64,000 bases of DNA. It comes from Aegilops tauschii subsp. strangulata (taxonomy: Eukaryota; Streptophyta; Magnoliopsida; Poales; Poaceae). Both the position numbers and the translations under genes were made by a program. Shown piece by piece: positions 34,639 through 44,428 of this stretch (its first letter is position 1; each line of letters starts with the position of its first letter). The stretch is taken from assembly GCF_002575655.3 (NCBI RefSeq), contig NC_053040.3, positions 464,428,780-464,492,779 of the forward strand. The letters run 5' to 3'. Below the pieces are notes generated by a model that had not been told where the DNA came from, ran no database searches, and saw only the letters and a list, made by a program, of their open reading frames with translations.

Positions 34639-35968
34639 AGTCGACTGAACGCGTGTCCGTGACAGCGGATTGGAAGCAGAAGGAGGCCGTGGCGACTCAT
34701 GATACTCGCTTGCCGCAATGTGACCGGCTCGTGGTGCAGTAACACTGGTGGCCGGCTTAATGCGTGTTTGGCAACTTGAAGAGGCTCAGAACGGAGACTG
34801 AAGCGGCCGACAATTTAGAATAGCACCGTGGTAATTCGAGCGACGTCAGCGAAGCAGGTCCACGGCGGAGGCTGCAACCACGGCTCGGTGGGTCAACACG
34901 ATGCCGCTTGAGCAGTGCTGCAGTAGAGGAACGGATGGCCGGTCCGGCGACTCAGCGCGGGACGGCAGCGGAGAGGCGGAGGGCTGGCCCAGCGGCTCTG
35001 CAGCTCAAAGTCGGTTTGGAGTGAGGTCACTCCGGTGAGGGCGGCGGCAGCAAGGCGGGTCTAACAGCCACGACGGCTGAGGCCAAGGGCGAGCGGAACA
35101 GTGACGAGGTCGGCTCGCAGTCGGAGACGGACAGCACAGACGACTCAGAACCATCTTGGCGGCTCGAGGCTAGGCGACGGAGCCCTCGTGTGTATCTAGC
35201 AAGGCGGATCGCAGCAGAGAGGCACCGGCGAAGCGGCGGCATTGGCCGGCTTGACAGGGGAGACGATGGGCGGAGCCGTGCGGGAAGGCGCGGGAGGCCA
35301 GCGCAGATGGCGGTCGCGACAAAGAGGCGGCTCAGAGGCGGCCGACTTGCGAGCGAGGCCGTAGCCGTCGGGGCGGAGGAGACCGGGTTGTGGTCGTCCC
35401 TGTTTCTGGGTCGTGACCAATCCGCTTCTGCGTCAATTTTTTCAGATCGCTTGATGATAGCTTAGAGTGGCCCGACAGCATGGCAGGCCAGTGAGCGAAG
35501 GCAACTCAGCGCGGTATCGTGGCAGTCGATGGTGGGTCAGCGGTCCATGGCGGCTCAAAAACGACTTGAAGTAGGAGATTGTGGATTGAAGGTGATCTGC
35601 CCTGGACTTGAAAACCAGCCACTCCTTTGGAATTTTCTGTTTTGTGCATCGATAGTGACTCAGAGTTATAAATTTTGTCTCTGTTCTTTGATCTGATTTG
35701 TGCACCGATCTCTTGCCGGATTCGGCGGCTTGGAGACCTAGCGGTGTACAGATAAAATCATCTCTTTCCCGATCTCGGCGACTTATGGTGGCCCATAGGT
35801 GTAACCTTTAATTTTCTCTTGAACCTTAAATCTCCCAAATCTTAAACTTGAACTGATGAACTTGAAGTTGACATAGATCCTTCTGACTGGCTCTTCTTCA
35901 CCGGAAAATTACGAACTTCTCGATCCCTGAAAAGAATCCCTCCAAGAACTCAACACCGCCATGCGCAG
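34639..35968 (-). other. Internal region of the minus-strand element, 5' side
   Basis: GC-rich leader region between the primer site and the solo LTR. Frames such as 35190-35465 and 35027-35242 are open on both strands and show no domain. The stretch next to the primer site (about 35900-35968) matches the equivalent leader of the host element at 22794-22870. Confidence 0.55.
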
Positions 35969-35988
35969 GCCCCACTATGGGCGCCAAC

Positions 35989-36741
35989 TGTCGTGGATTT
36001 TTCACGGCAGATGTCCTAGTGTAAGGACTTAGTCGTGAGGCCAACGCATCTATGTGGTAGCTTGAGAGGGGTTGATCGGAATCGAGAGACGCAACACAAG
36101 ACAACGGTTTAGATAGCTTTGGGCCCCGGGAAACATCATCCGGTAACAACCCTACATGCTGTTTGTGGCTAGGTCTCATTATCATCACGAGGGAGTCGCC
36201 GTATATCCGGCTCTCCTAGTTGTGTCTAGCCTTAACAATTATTCAACCTCTCCCCTCTTGGGGTGCCCCGCCCCTCCTTATATAAGTTGAAGGAGCGGGT
36301 CACATGTAGAGTCCAACTCGGATTAAAACTTAAACTATTCTGACTTCACATCACGGGCTTCTCTCCATGGGCTTCTTAACATCTTGGGCTTCTTAACGTC
36401 TCGGGCTTATTAACCCCAGGCGACTCTGTCTGCCAGGTTATAATTGTCTGCCGGCTTACCATCTGGCTTACAATCTGACTTATAATCTGGCTTATAATCT
36501 GACTTAACATCTGCCGGCTTATAATCTGACTTAACATCTGCCGGCTTATAATCTGACTTAACATCTGCCGGCTTATAATCAGACTTAACATCTGCCGGCT
36601 TATAATCTGACTTAACATCCGCCAGCTTATAATCTGACTTAACATCTGTCGGCTTATAATCTGTCGGGTCACCAATGAAACACCAAGTCCCAGCCGGGTC
36701 ATATCTCCGGTCGGGTCACACCGCGGGGTATATCCCCGACA
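35989..36741 (-). repeat. 5' LTR of the minus-strand element (753 bp)
   Basis: Plus-strand ends TGTCGTGG and CCCCGACA. It differs from its partner LTR mainly by six rather than four copies of the 27-bp minisatellite, which accounts for the 55-bp length difference. Confidence 0.87.
36486..36665 (-). repeat. 27-bp LTR minisatellite, about 6 copies
   Basis: Near-identical copies of CTTATAATCTGACTTAACAT followed by CTGCCGG. Same unit as at 29509-29632. Confidence 0.85.
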
Positions 36742-36784
36742 GAGGGGCATGGCACCCTAAGAAGGCAAGAAATAATCTCTAAGG

Positions 36785-37740
36785 GTGGGAGGCTAGATAG
36801 GTTGAGGGCTAGATAGGCAATGCATGTATCTAGAGAGAGAGGGTGGGAGGGAGAGAGAGAGAGAGCTCGGCATGGGGTGCAATGGCGGGTGTGTGAGGTA
36901 AATACATTTGGTAACAGAGTGGAAAAAGGGGGTTGTGTAGTTGGGAGAGTTAGAGATCGAAACATGGAGAGAAAGAATGAACGTGTGTCGGAAACAAATA
37001 GCTTCCTAAGGTGGTTAGGAGAGGAAGATTGACCGATACAGGAAGTATGTAGCGTGTGTGCCGAGGGGGGGTGGGGCTAAAAACAACATTTGAATGTCGA
37101 CAGTACGAGATTTAATATAGATGTTTGAATTCGGTGTACATTGTAAGATTTGAACTGAGGACCATGCATATGGGTAATTATTTTGAATCCGTGCCATACT
37201 AGGTTTGGAAAAGTTGACATTGACTCGATTGTTGTGCTATTTTGTAGGTCATATGTTTGAATCCATCCAAAGTTTTCTCACTACCATGGTGTTCATCATA
37301 TACATATGAATTTGTAAAAAAGTAACATGGATACCGTGAAATGCGAAATCCACGTTAGAATTGGAGATCGCTATGTGACACACACTCTAATTCAAATAAC
37401 TAATTATGTGACACACACTCTAATCCACGTTGGCATGGATACCGTTTCGATTTTTTTTCAAATAACTCCTCATTAATTAATTTATAGTATCTCGTTTTGA
37501 ACGACTAATTATTTGCAAGGAAAACACGGGCATGGTAATACATACAGATTCGTTTGCAAATGAAAGAAGATTCGTTTGCATTCTCAAATGTAGGCGCACC
37601 AGGCAGACCAGGGTCGTGTCGTGGTGGTCGCGTGTGTCGTACGGACGCTTAGCACCCAGCCACCCACCCCTCCCTCCCTCCCCCTCCCCCCCGAAAAAAG
37701 AACAACGACAAAATAAGTTCGCGCTTCCACGTTCGGATTG
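36785..37740. other. Flank of the nest and upstream region of locus A
   Basis: The first 100 bp continue the GA-rich repeat field of 10034-10491. The remainder is low-information DNA with a C-rich run at 37665-37692. No gene recognised. Confidence 0.5.
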
Positions 37741-38257
37741 AAATATCTGCCGGCCCCAATTCCAGCCCTACAAAATCTCCCTTCTCCACCGTCCCCTTCC
37801 GCGCCTAGATTGCTCAAATCCCTAATTCGCCGCCAACCCAAGCAAAGTTCAAATCGCCCCTCGTCTCGTCTCTTTCCCCACCTCTGTGCCAGACGACGAC
37901 GACGAAGACGACGGTCGTGCTTCACCACCGCGCCGAAGCTACCTCATCTACGCCCTCGTCCACTGCACCGGGTGGTCCACCGACAACGTCGGCCGCCACA
38001 ACCGACGTGCCTCACAGACACCGACTTCCACCGCATCAGGTGCTTCACCGACGCCGTCTCCCACCTCACCGGGGCTACTTCACCAAGCACATCGTCGCAC
38101 CTCCGCCCCCCGAGGCCGTTGGGGCTTCACCAATGGTCTTGTCCACCGCATCGTAGCGCTCCGCTGCCACTCAAGATCTGCATCCGTGTGCGGCCAGCCA
38201 ACGCCAGCGCATCACCCTCAACGGCTCTCAAGTGACCCGCACTCTAGCTAGGCCAGC
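37741..38257 (+). other. Putative 5' leader of locus A
   Basis: C-rich, CpG-rich stretch with CTCAAATCCCTAATTCG and CCTACAAAATCTCCC phrases typical of cereal 5' untranslated regions, ending at the ATG at 38258. Frames are open in several phases and do not look conserved. Confidence 0.35.
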
Positions 38258-39231
38258 ATGCCCAAACGCCGGCCCGAACTAGGTATCCACACATCACTCC
38301 CTTGTGCACTATTCTGATGATGTTTGGATATCCTGTCACTGCTCTCTTAGCTTACACGCCTATGCAACTCTGACTTTAACTCTTATTTCTTCTAGAGATA
38401 TCATCTGAAACAAGCAAAACCATTTTTTAGCGAAGCATGATGGCGGTACGGGATCTGGTACACATCCTGCACACCCGTATAACCTTGTAAGTATCTGTCC
38501 TCCGGTACAACAGCAAGGTCGATTCCTCTTATTTGATCAACCATTCACTGTGTCAAAAATGCAGAGGGGGATGCAAGGAGCACAAGGCCTGCACATCAAA
38601 GCAAGTGGTAAGATGGACTTGTACATGGAACATCCCAAGCGCAAGCACAGCTGTAGTGAGCCTGTACAACGAGCTAGCGTAAGTCCCTGCATTTCATTTA
38701 ATTCGTACTGGCCTGCGTGTACGATTTGTGTGCAATGGCGGATCCACGAATTCAAGTTACCAGGGGCGAACATTTAACTTAAAAAATACGAAGGCATTTG
38801 CACTTCGGAAATCAACATAACTTGAGAAATGTGAAGCTACATGCACTTTGAAAACCAGCTAATGATCCAAAGTAGTTCAGATTATAAAACACTAAATGAT
38901 GTAAGCGCCAAAACACAAAATGCAACATGGTGTACAAGGACTACTAACATGGTCTGTACCTGCTTCATTTATTCGTTCTCTGGCTGAAAATATCAAAGTG
39001 TAATTGCACCTATAACCAGTGCACAAACTGCATATCAATATATCTATCCTGCACAAGTATGCCAATAGTTTCAAACAACAGATTAGAGAAGTATTTATGC
39101 TACGTTGTCATGATACAGGGACTTTCTAGTAGATGGCCTCGACGTTTCCTCAAGCCATGAAAATGTACTATAATTTGCTTGTCATCAATGCCTGTAAATC
39201 TCTATGTCTCTCTCAACATAGCAGATCATCA

Positions 39232-39727
39232 TTAGACACTAAATCCTTCAATGGGAGCTTGCAAAATGCTTACATTAGATCCCTCATTAGACACTATATG
39301 TTCATCACCAGGAGCATGTAAATTGTTTGCATCAAATCCTTCATTAGCAGTCTGTTCATTAGACACTTCAGGCTCAAGAACAACATGAGCTTGTATGTTT
39401 GCACCGGAAACTTGATTAGATACATCAGATTCAGTCAGTTCAGTATTGATTGGGCGAGTTATAAAATAAGCAGAAATTGGTTTCATTTTCTCATAGATTC
39501 CCTACATACAAGCAGTTTTACAACACCGTCAGGTTGAACTATTGGCCAGAAATTGAATAGTTGAATTAGATATAATCAGGGATGTGATGTACCTGCTCAT
39601 TCCGCATGTTGCTCTTGCAAGCTGCGACTGTCCGTTTGTGCCAGTTCGATGCCATGCCCGTGCTGCCGCCGCTGCCTCCCACGCAGGTTACACCCAGGGT
39701 TGGATCTTCATCTTCTTGTCCTTCCAT
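39232..39727 (-). CDS. Two-exon 135-aa minus-strand reading inside locus A
   Basis: Exon 1 39727-39593 (MEGQEDEDPTLGVTCVGG, ending MRNEQ; donor CAG|GTACAT) joins in frame to exon 2 39501-39232 (GIYEKMKPISAYFITRP, ending EGFSV and a stop). The product is 135 aa, acidic, with an imperfect internal repeat (VSNEQTANEGFDANNLHAP and VSNEGSNVSILQAP). The start resembles the N-terminal exons of plant TTF/ZMYM-type hAT-related transposase genes as I remember them, and CAATGGCGGATCCACGAA at 38735 resembles one end of such elements. I found no second end. It could be a truncated element in an intron of locus A, or an independent small gene. Confidence 0.35.
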
Positions 39728-41111
39728 TCTCTTGAAGCCCGGCGACCGCCCTCCAACGAGGGCGCTAGGAAGTGCTATGACGGTCTGTCCAGCGGCGGCT
39801 AGGTTAGGAGCGAACCAGACTGGAGGCTGGAGCGAACGAATTGGGATTTTTCCTGCTGTCGATCGATATGGGAGGCGCTCGTTTGGGCCGCGAGCCTGCT
39901 ATAGGGCCTGCCTTGCACTTACGTTATTGGCCCATCCAAATTGAAACGTTTTTCTTCATTTTTTACATTGCCTGCTCCTGCGTTGGGACGAACAAAACTA
40001 GCCTGGGCTAACCTGGACGACTCAAACTAGGTGCACACTTTCCAGCCACCCGATGCGACCGCCCATACCAGCCTGTACGGTGGCGTCGCCCCTTTTTGCG
40101 TGTATGATTGGGGTAGTTAAAAATATTCCAGTGGCGCTTTTGATTTACCCACATAATGGTTGAATTGCTTGTTTCTATAAACTGAGTTCGCCAATAATGT
40201 GAAGGATGCCATTTTCATCCTATTGGAGATTGCGTAGATCTCGATATGACAAATGTAATCGCATGAAATATACAGTAAAAGCCAGTGTGATGTGTGTGGC
40301 TACAACTAGTCTGACTACACGTCCTCATATAACATATCAAGAATGCACCATCTTACCAGATTAACCATTCAACTTACCAATGAAGTGTGGGAAGAAAGAA
40401 GTATTGGGACTGTGTATCCAAGCAATTGATGCCATGGACTCCTTCGTAGAACCTTGTAAGCGAAAAAGAAGTTGCAGTGTGCCTGTACAAAGAGCTAGTG
40501 TAAGTCCAGTTACCTGCATCTTGGAATTTTAGTTAGCCACTTATTGCAAAATTGTTCAATTGCATTGCTTGGCTTAATTTAGTTTGCTACTGATTACATA
40601 ATGCCATAGCCTGCTAATCCTATTATAGACTGCGCCTATCTATGTGTTTGATACTTACTGTTAAGAATTACCTGTTTGCCTGAACTTAAATAGCTACTTA
40701 AGCACGTAGATAGCTGGTCACATGTACTTCTAGGGTGCAGCAGAATTCACATGTAATTTACGTTCTGATACCCTGTTTGTTTAAATGGTTTGCTGTTATC
40801 ACTTGTAGCACTAGTAATGTTTGCATGTTCATAGATACACAACTGTCAGGTTGATATGAGGGACACCATCTTTTTAACTTATATATGTGTTGGAATCATT
40901 TTGCTTGCATCAAAGAAATTTACAGATGTCTGTGTTGCTGGTAAACGGTACCGACTTGTTACTTTAATACGTTGCCAAGAACCTGTTAGTTTTACTAGTT
41001 CATGTGTAATTAAATACGTTGCCAAAACTGGTTAGTTTTACTAGTTTGATGTTAGTTTCTTATGGCTCTTGCAAAACTTTATTTATTGATTGCTAACATT
41101 CAAGTTTGCAG

Positions 41112-41690
41112 GATCCAACTGAAACTCCGTTGGCACAACAGGTATGTTTTTAGAAACTTCCTTGTTTACCTGGTTTGCTGCTGTAACTTGTTGTTGTAAT
41201 CATCTTACCAACTTCAAGTTTTCAGGATCCAATTGGAAGTCCAATTGCACAGCAGGTACATTTTCAAAAATATATTTGTGTAACAGGTTTGCTGCTGTAA
41301 CTTGTTGCTCTAATCAAGTTACCAACTACTCAACTTTTCAGGATCCAAGAGAAACTCCAATGCCACAACAGGTTCCTTTTGCAAAACTTGTTTGTTTAAC
41401 TGCTTTGCTGCTGCAACCGGTTGCTCTAATCACGTTACTGGCTACTCAACTTTTCAGGATCCAAGAGAAACTCCAATGGCACAACAGGTACCTTTTGCAA
41501 AACTTGTTTGTTTAACTGCTTTGCTACTGCAACAACCGGTTACAATGGTGTTAATAACTACTTTTTAGCATCCAATTGAAACTCTTTAATTCCTTGTTTG
41601 TTTAATTGGTTTGCTGTTATAACTCCCAGTTGAGATGTTTTGCTAACTTCAACTTTTCGAAATCCAATCGGAACTTTAATGGCAAAACAA
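41112..41690 (+). repeat. Tandem array of 30-nt microexons (about 115-bp units)
   Basis: Units start at 41112, 41226, 41342, 41458, 41569 and 41661. The first four are exactly 30 nt between TTYAG or TTGCAG and GT, phase 0-0, encoding DPTETPLAQQ, DPIGSPIAQQ, DPRETPMPQQ and DPRETPMAQQ. Unit 5 (HPIETL then stop) is decayed. Unit 6 (NPIGTLMAKQ) has lost the AG and runs on into the last exon. The intron part (about 85 bp, with TTTGCTGCTGYAACYNGTTG) is repeated too, so whole exon-intron units were duplicated. Confidence 0.75.
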
Positions 41691-42008
41691 GTTAGCCCAA
41701 GATCAAAGAGCGAGGTCCCCATGGACGTTGTATCATCCCATGGTAGTGGCACTGGCCCAATCGTGCATCATGAATTGCCAACTGCTGATGCTCTAGAGGC
41801 TAAACTAGTGGTAGAAAGAGATTTTGCTTCTGCACTTAGAGATGAAGTTGACACGTTGAGGAAGCAAACAGCACAATCACAAGCAGTACTCAAGACAACC
41901 ATTAAATATTTGGTGGATTTCAAAACGAAGCAAGTTGAGGCTGACCGCATTGTTAAGGTCCTGAAGGAAAAAAGGAAATTAAATTCCCACTTGGTAAATC
42001 ATAGGTGA

Positions 42009-42854
42009 AATGTTCTTTCCATCGTTGAATAACCTTTGTGTTGTTTGTTCATGTAATCGATCAAACCATTTGTTTTAGAGATCATGTAATAATTGTTTTT
42101 TGTTTTTTGGTTTGTAATTTTATTTGAGCACAAGTCTGTATTAATTGATAAGACTCGGAGACATTTCATTTTGATTGTTGTGCCAGACCTACAAATATGC
42201 CATTCGGGATGAATGTGCATTCAGCAATAATAGTAGTATAGATGGACCATAAGTGGCACGCATCGGAAAGGGCCAAGATGTTGTACTAGCTTTGCTAAAA
42301 AAAGGATGCTCTTCTAGCAAAAAAAAGTACAGCGGCCTGGCTTATGTATGTTAGTTGATATCATTGATCCATATACTCTATAAGTGTTTATATGTCTGTT
42401 AGTTTTGTACATTCTTGGTTGATTGACTCAGTATTTGAATCTTGATACATCGCTTGTGTACATATATAAATGGGAGTACACATTATGTTGCGTGTGACAT
42501 TTGAGTTGGACATAAAGTGTTCTAAATATTCGAATTCACCTTAAACTTGATTCTAGCTTCTGAATTCGAGTATCGGCATTTGTAAATCATATTCATATAT
42601 GACAGTGGAATACATCTTTGTCGTGCTTTTGAAGATATATAAAAACACATAGAATGATTTATAAAATTCGTATAGGAATACAAAATGGATTTGAATTTAT
42701 TTGCCAAGGTAAACGTGGATGCTTATTGTCCCAAAATTCGAAATAAGCGGCAAAATGTCCACTCCCATGTCGGTTGCCCGAAGCCAAGTGTTTGGGAGAT
42801 GGAAATTACTGTCTACCCCTTACACGGACAATCCATCGACCCGATATCCACTGC
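42009..42854. other. Intergenic between loci A and B
   Basis: AT-rich sequence with no gene seen. The frame 42685-43086 shows no motif and overlaps the repeat pair below. Confidence 0.45.
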
Positions 42855-43170
42855 TCTCAATAGGGGTAGGTTAGTAACTTCAATTAGACGCGACACGACC
42901 GCCTCTGAGCCCATTCCGACATGGTGGGCGCCAAACATGGGCGACAAAACACATTTAATTCAAGCTCGTCCGAAAGACCTCTGTTTCTCCCTCCATTTCC
43001 CCATTCATACACGGTGGGCGGCAAAAGAAACTCGACTCGGCCGAAATCGATGTAGGAAAATATTTTCAATAGGGGCAGGTTTGTAACTTCACTCAGACAT
43101 GACACAACCGCCCTACCTGTCAGCCCTGTTCATACACCGTGGGCGCCAACCATGGGTGCCAAAACACCCT
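42855..43170. repeat. Diverged direct repeat pair upstream of locus B
   Basis: About 100 bp at 42855-42952 recurs at 43066-43170: CAATAGGGGYAGGTT, GTAACTTCA, RACACRACCGCC, TGGGCGCCAA and CATGGGYG phrases occur in the same order, offset about 210 bp. It lies 0.5-0.8 kb before the locus B ATG and may be promoter sequence that duplicated. Confidence 0.6.
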
Positions 43171-43710
43171 CTCCTCGCCCAAAATCGCTCTGGGCAAATA
43201 TTGGCGAGATGCGAGATCACGTCCTATCCCCAACCGACGAGACGTCCAAATTTTAAACGGGGTCTAAGTTCGTAACTTTCCCAAATTTTAGACAGGCGCG
43301 TCCCAAAAACATGGTTCCCCGTACCTCTCCCTCCATTTTCCCATTCATACACCGTCCGCGCTAGAACACCATCCCCACACCAGCCTCCTCCGTCCGCCAC
43401 CCCATCCATCGTCGCCGTCCTCCGCCCCATCCATCGCCACCGTCCTCCACCATGCCGGAGCGCCTACCAAGACCGCGCCATCCACTGCTAGAGATGGACG
43501 TTTCTCATCCATGGCGACGGACCAAGAGCCTTGCATTGCGTCCTCTCGCTTCATCGGCGCCGTCGTCCTCTTTGCCAGGGCCGCTCACATGACCTTCTCT
43601 TCCACCGCAACGAGACTTATCCCCCGATGCACCCGTCTACCATCGCAGCTCTGCTTCAACGCCACCGACAGCCATCGCACCCCCGATGCCTACACGACGC
43701 CGCAAGAGAG

Positions 43711-44373
43711 GTGTTACTTCATATCTCCTCAACTTTTTGATCTCAACCAGAAAATAGATCGTAACTTGGTTACTGTACTTTCTTTTCAACTCTTAGAATT
43801 TAGTTCTTAGTTCGAAGCAAACAATGGATGCTAAATAGCATTTCTCTGGTTTGCAGCTTTAAATCTGCCATGATGCAGTCATAATAGGGTTTAATTGATC
43901 ATGCTTAGGGTTTAATTGATCATGTTGGTGACGTGGTGGTTTCTTTAATAGAAATCGGAGGGGAAACCCTCTTTTGCTAAAAAATGCTTAGGGCTTCCCC
44001 CTTTTATGATCACTATACAATTAGCATACGTGCTTCGTGTCATAATAGCACTGCTCCACCCATCAAGCTAAACAAGCTTAGTTGTTCAAATACGAATATG
44101 ATATTATTAAAACAGAGTCGTTTAATTGGTCAGCTAAATGTTCCTAATTTACTTTCAAAATGCATGTTCGCCGCTCAGGTGTGTATCTCTACAGGGTGCC
44201 CACGGTGGGCCGCGGCCCACCCTGGGATTTTGGGTCGGCCCAGGCCCTGATTCCCCTCTGTTCTGCTGCGCGCTTCTGATCTCTACTCGCCCCTAGCTGC
44301 CTGCCTCACCGGCGACTTGCCATCCCCGGACGGCATTACTTTAGTAGGAGACGCCGGACTAACAGGAGGTCAG
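43711..44373 (+). other. Locus B intron 1, 5' part
   Basis: Contains a perfect 18-bp palindrome GGTGGGCCGCGGCCCACC (44204-44221). The segment 43990-44190 is weakly similar to 62540-62690 near the other end of the same intron. Ends in the target-site copy GTCAG (44369-44373). Confidence 0.5.
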
Positions 44374-44428
44374 TGTTGGAAATACGCCCTAGAGGCAATA
44401 ATAAACTGGTTATTATTATATTTCCTTG

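Larger units (their letters stand above)
29007..36741 (-). mobile_element. Second TGTCGGGG-family non-autonomous LTR element, minus strand
   Basis: Two LTRs in minus orientation (29007-29704 and 35989-36741) enclose a 6.3-kb internal region. A 5-bp duplication GAGGG flanks it (29002-29006 and 36742-36746), and the host LTR is continuous around it. The polypurine tract lies at about 29705-29718 and the primer site at 35988-35969, both in minus sense. No gag or pol motif is seen. It is related to its host element in the internal region (tRNA-Lys-like block, TTGGGGGCTA series, GC-rich 5' block), while its U3 carries a 27-bp minisatellite that the host LTR lacks. Confidence 0.88.
10492..36784 (+). 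mobile_element. Non-autonomous LTR retrotransposon (TGTCGGGG family), outer element of nest
   Basis: The 5' LTR starts at 10492 (TGTCGGGGATATACCCCGC) and ends at 22773, interrupted by a CACTA. The primer-site region follows at 22774 (GTTGACGCCCATCGTGGGG). The internal region runs 22774-28672 and ends in the tract AAACTGGGGGCTAA. The 3' LTR begins at 28673, is interrupted at 29006 by a second element of the same family, resumes at 36742 and stops at 36784, where it loses match to the 5' LTR. The last third of the 3' LTR is therefore deleted and no target duplication can be read. I find no gag, protease, RT or integrase motifs, so mobilisation must have been in trans. Confidence 0.82.
38258..42008 (+). 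pseudogene. Locus A: multi-exon host-type gene with microexon array, probably damaged
   Basis: Model: exon 1 38258-38282 (ATG, MPKRRPEL, donor GTATCC); exon 2 38396-38485 (EISSETSKTIF, then TAG at 38428-38430 unless one T is missing in the T run); exon 3 38565-38678, ending KRKHSCSEPVQRAS before GTAAGT; a second version of that exon end at 40437-40499 (KRKRSCSVPVQRAS, GTAAGT); 30-nt exons at 41112, 41226, 41342 and 41458; and a last exon through 41691-42008. The last exon encodes a helical, coiled-coil-like segment (about DALEAKLVVERDFASALRDE and onward) ending LNSHLVNHR. I do not recognise the family. Exon 1 has the same 25-nt length and phase as in locus B, so the two look like paralogues. 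The stop in exon 2 and the duplicated exon suggest a damaged copy. Confidence 0.5.

Noticed and set aside
36376..36750. Direct repeats that look array-like (possible CRISPR)
   Set aside because: Contiguous 27-bp units with no spacers, within an LTR of a plant retrotransposon.
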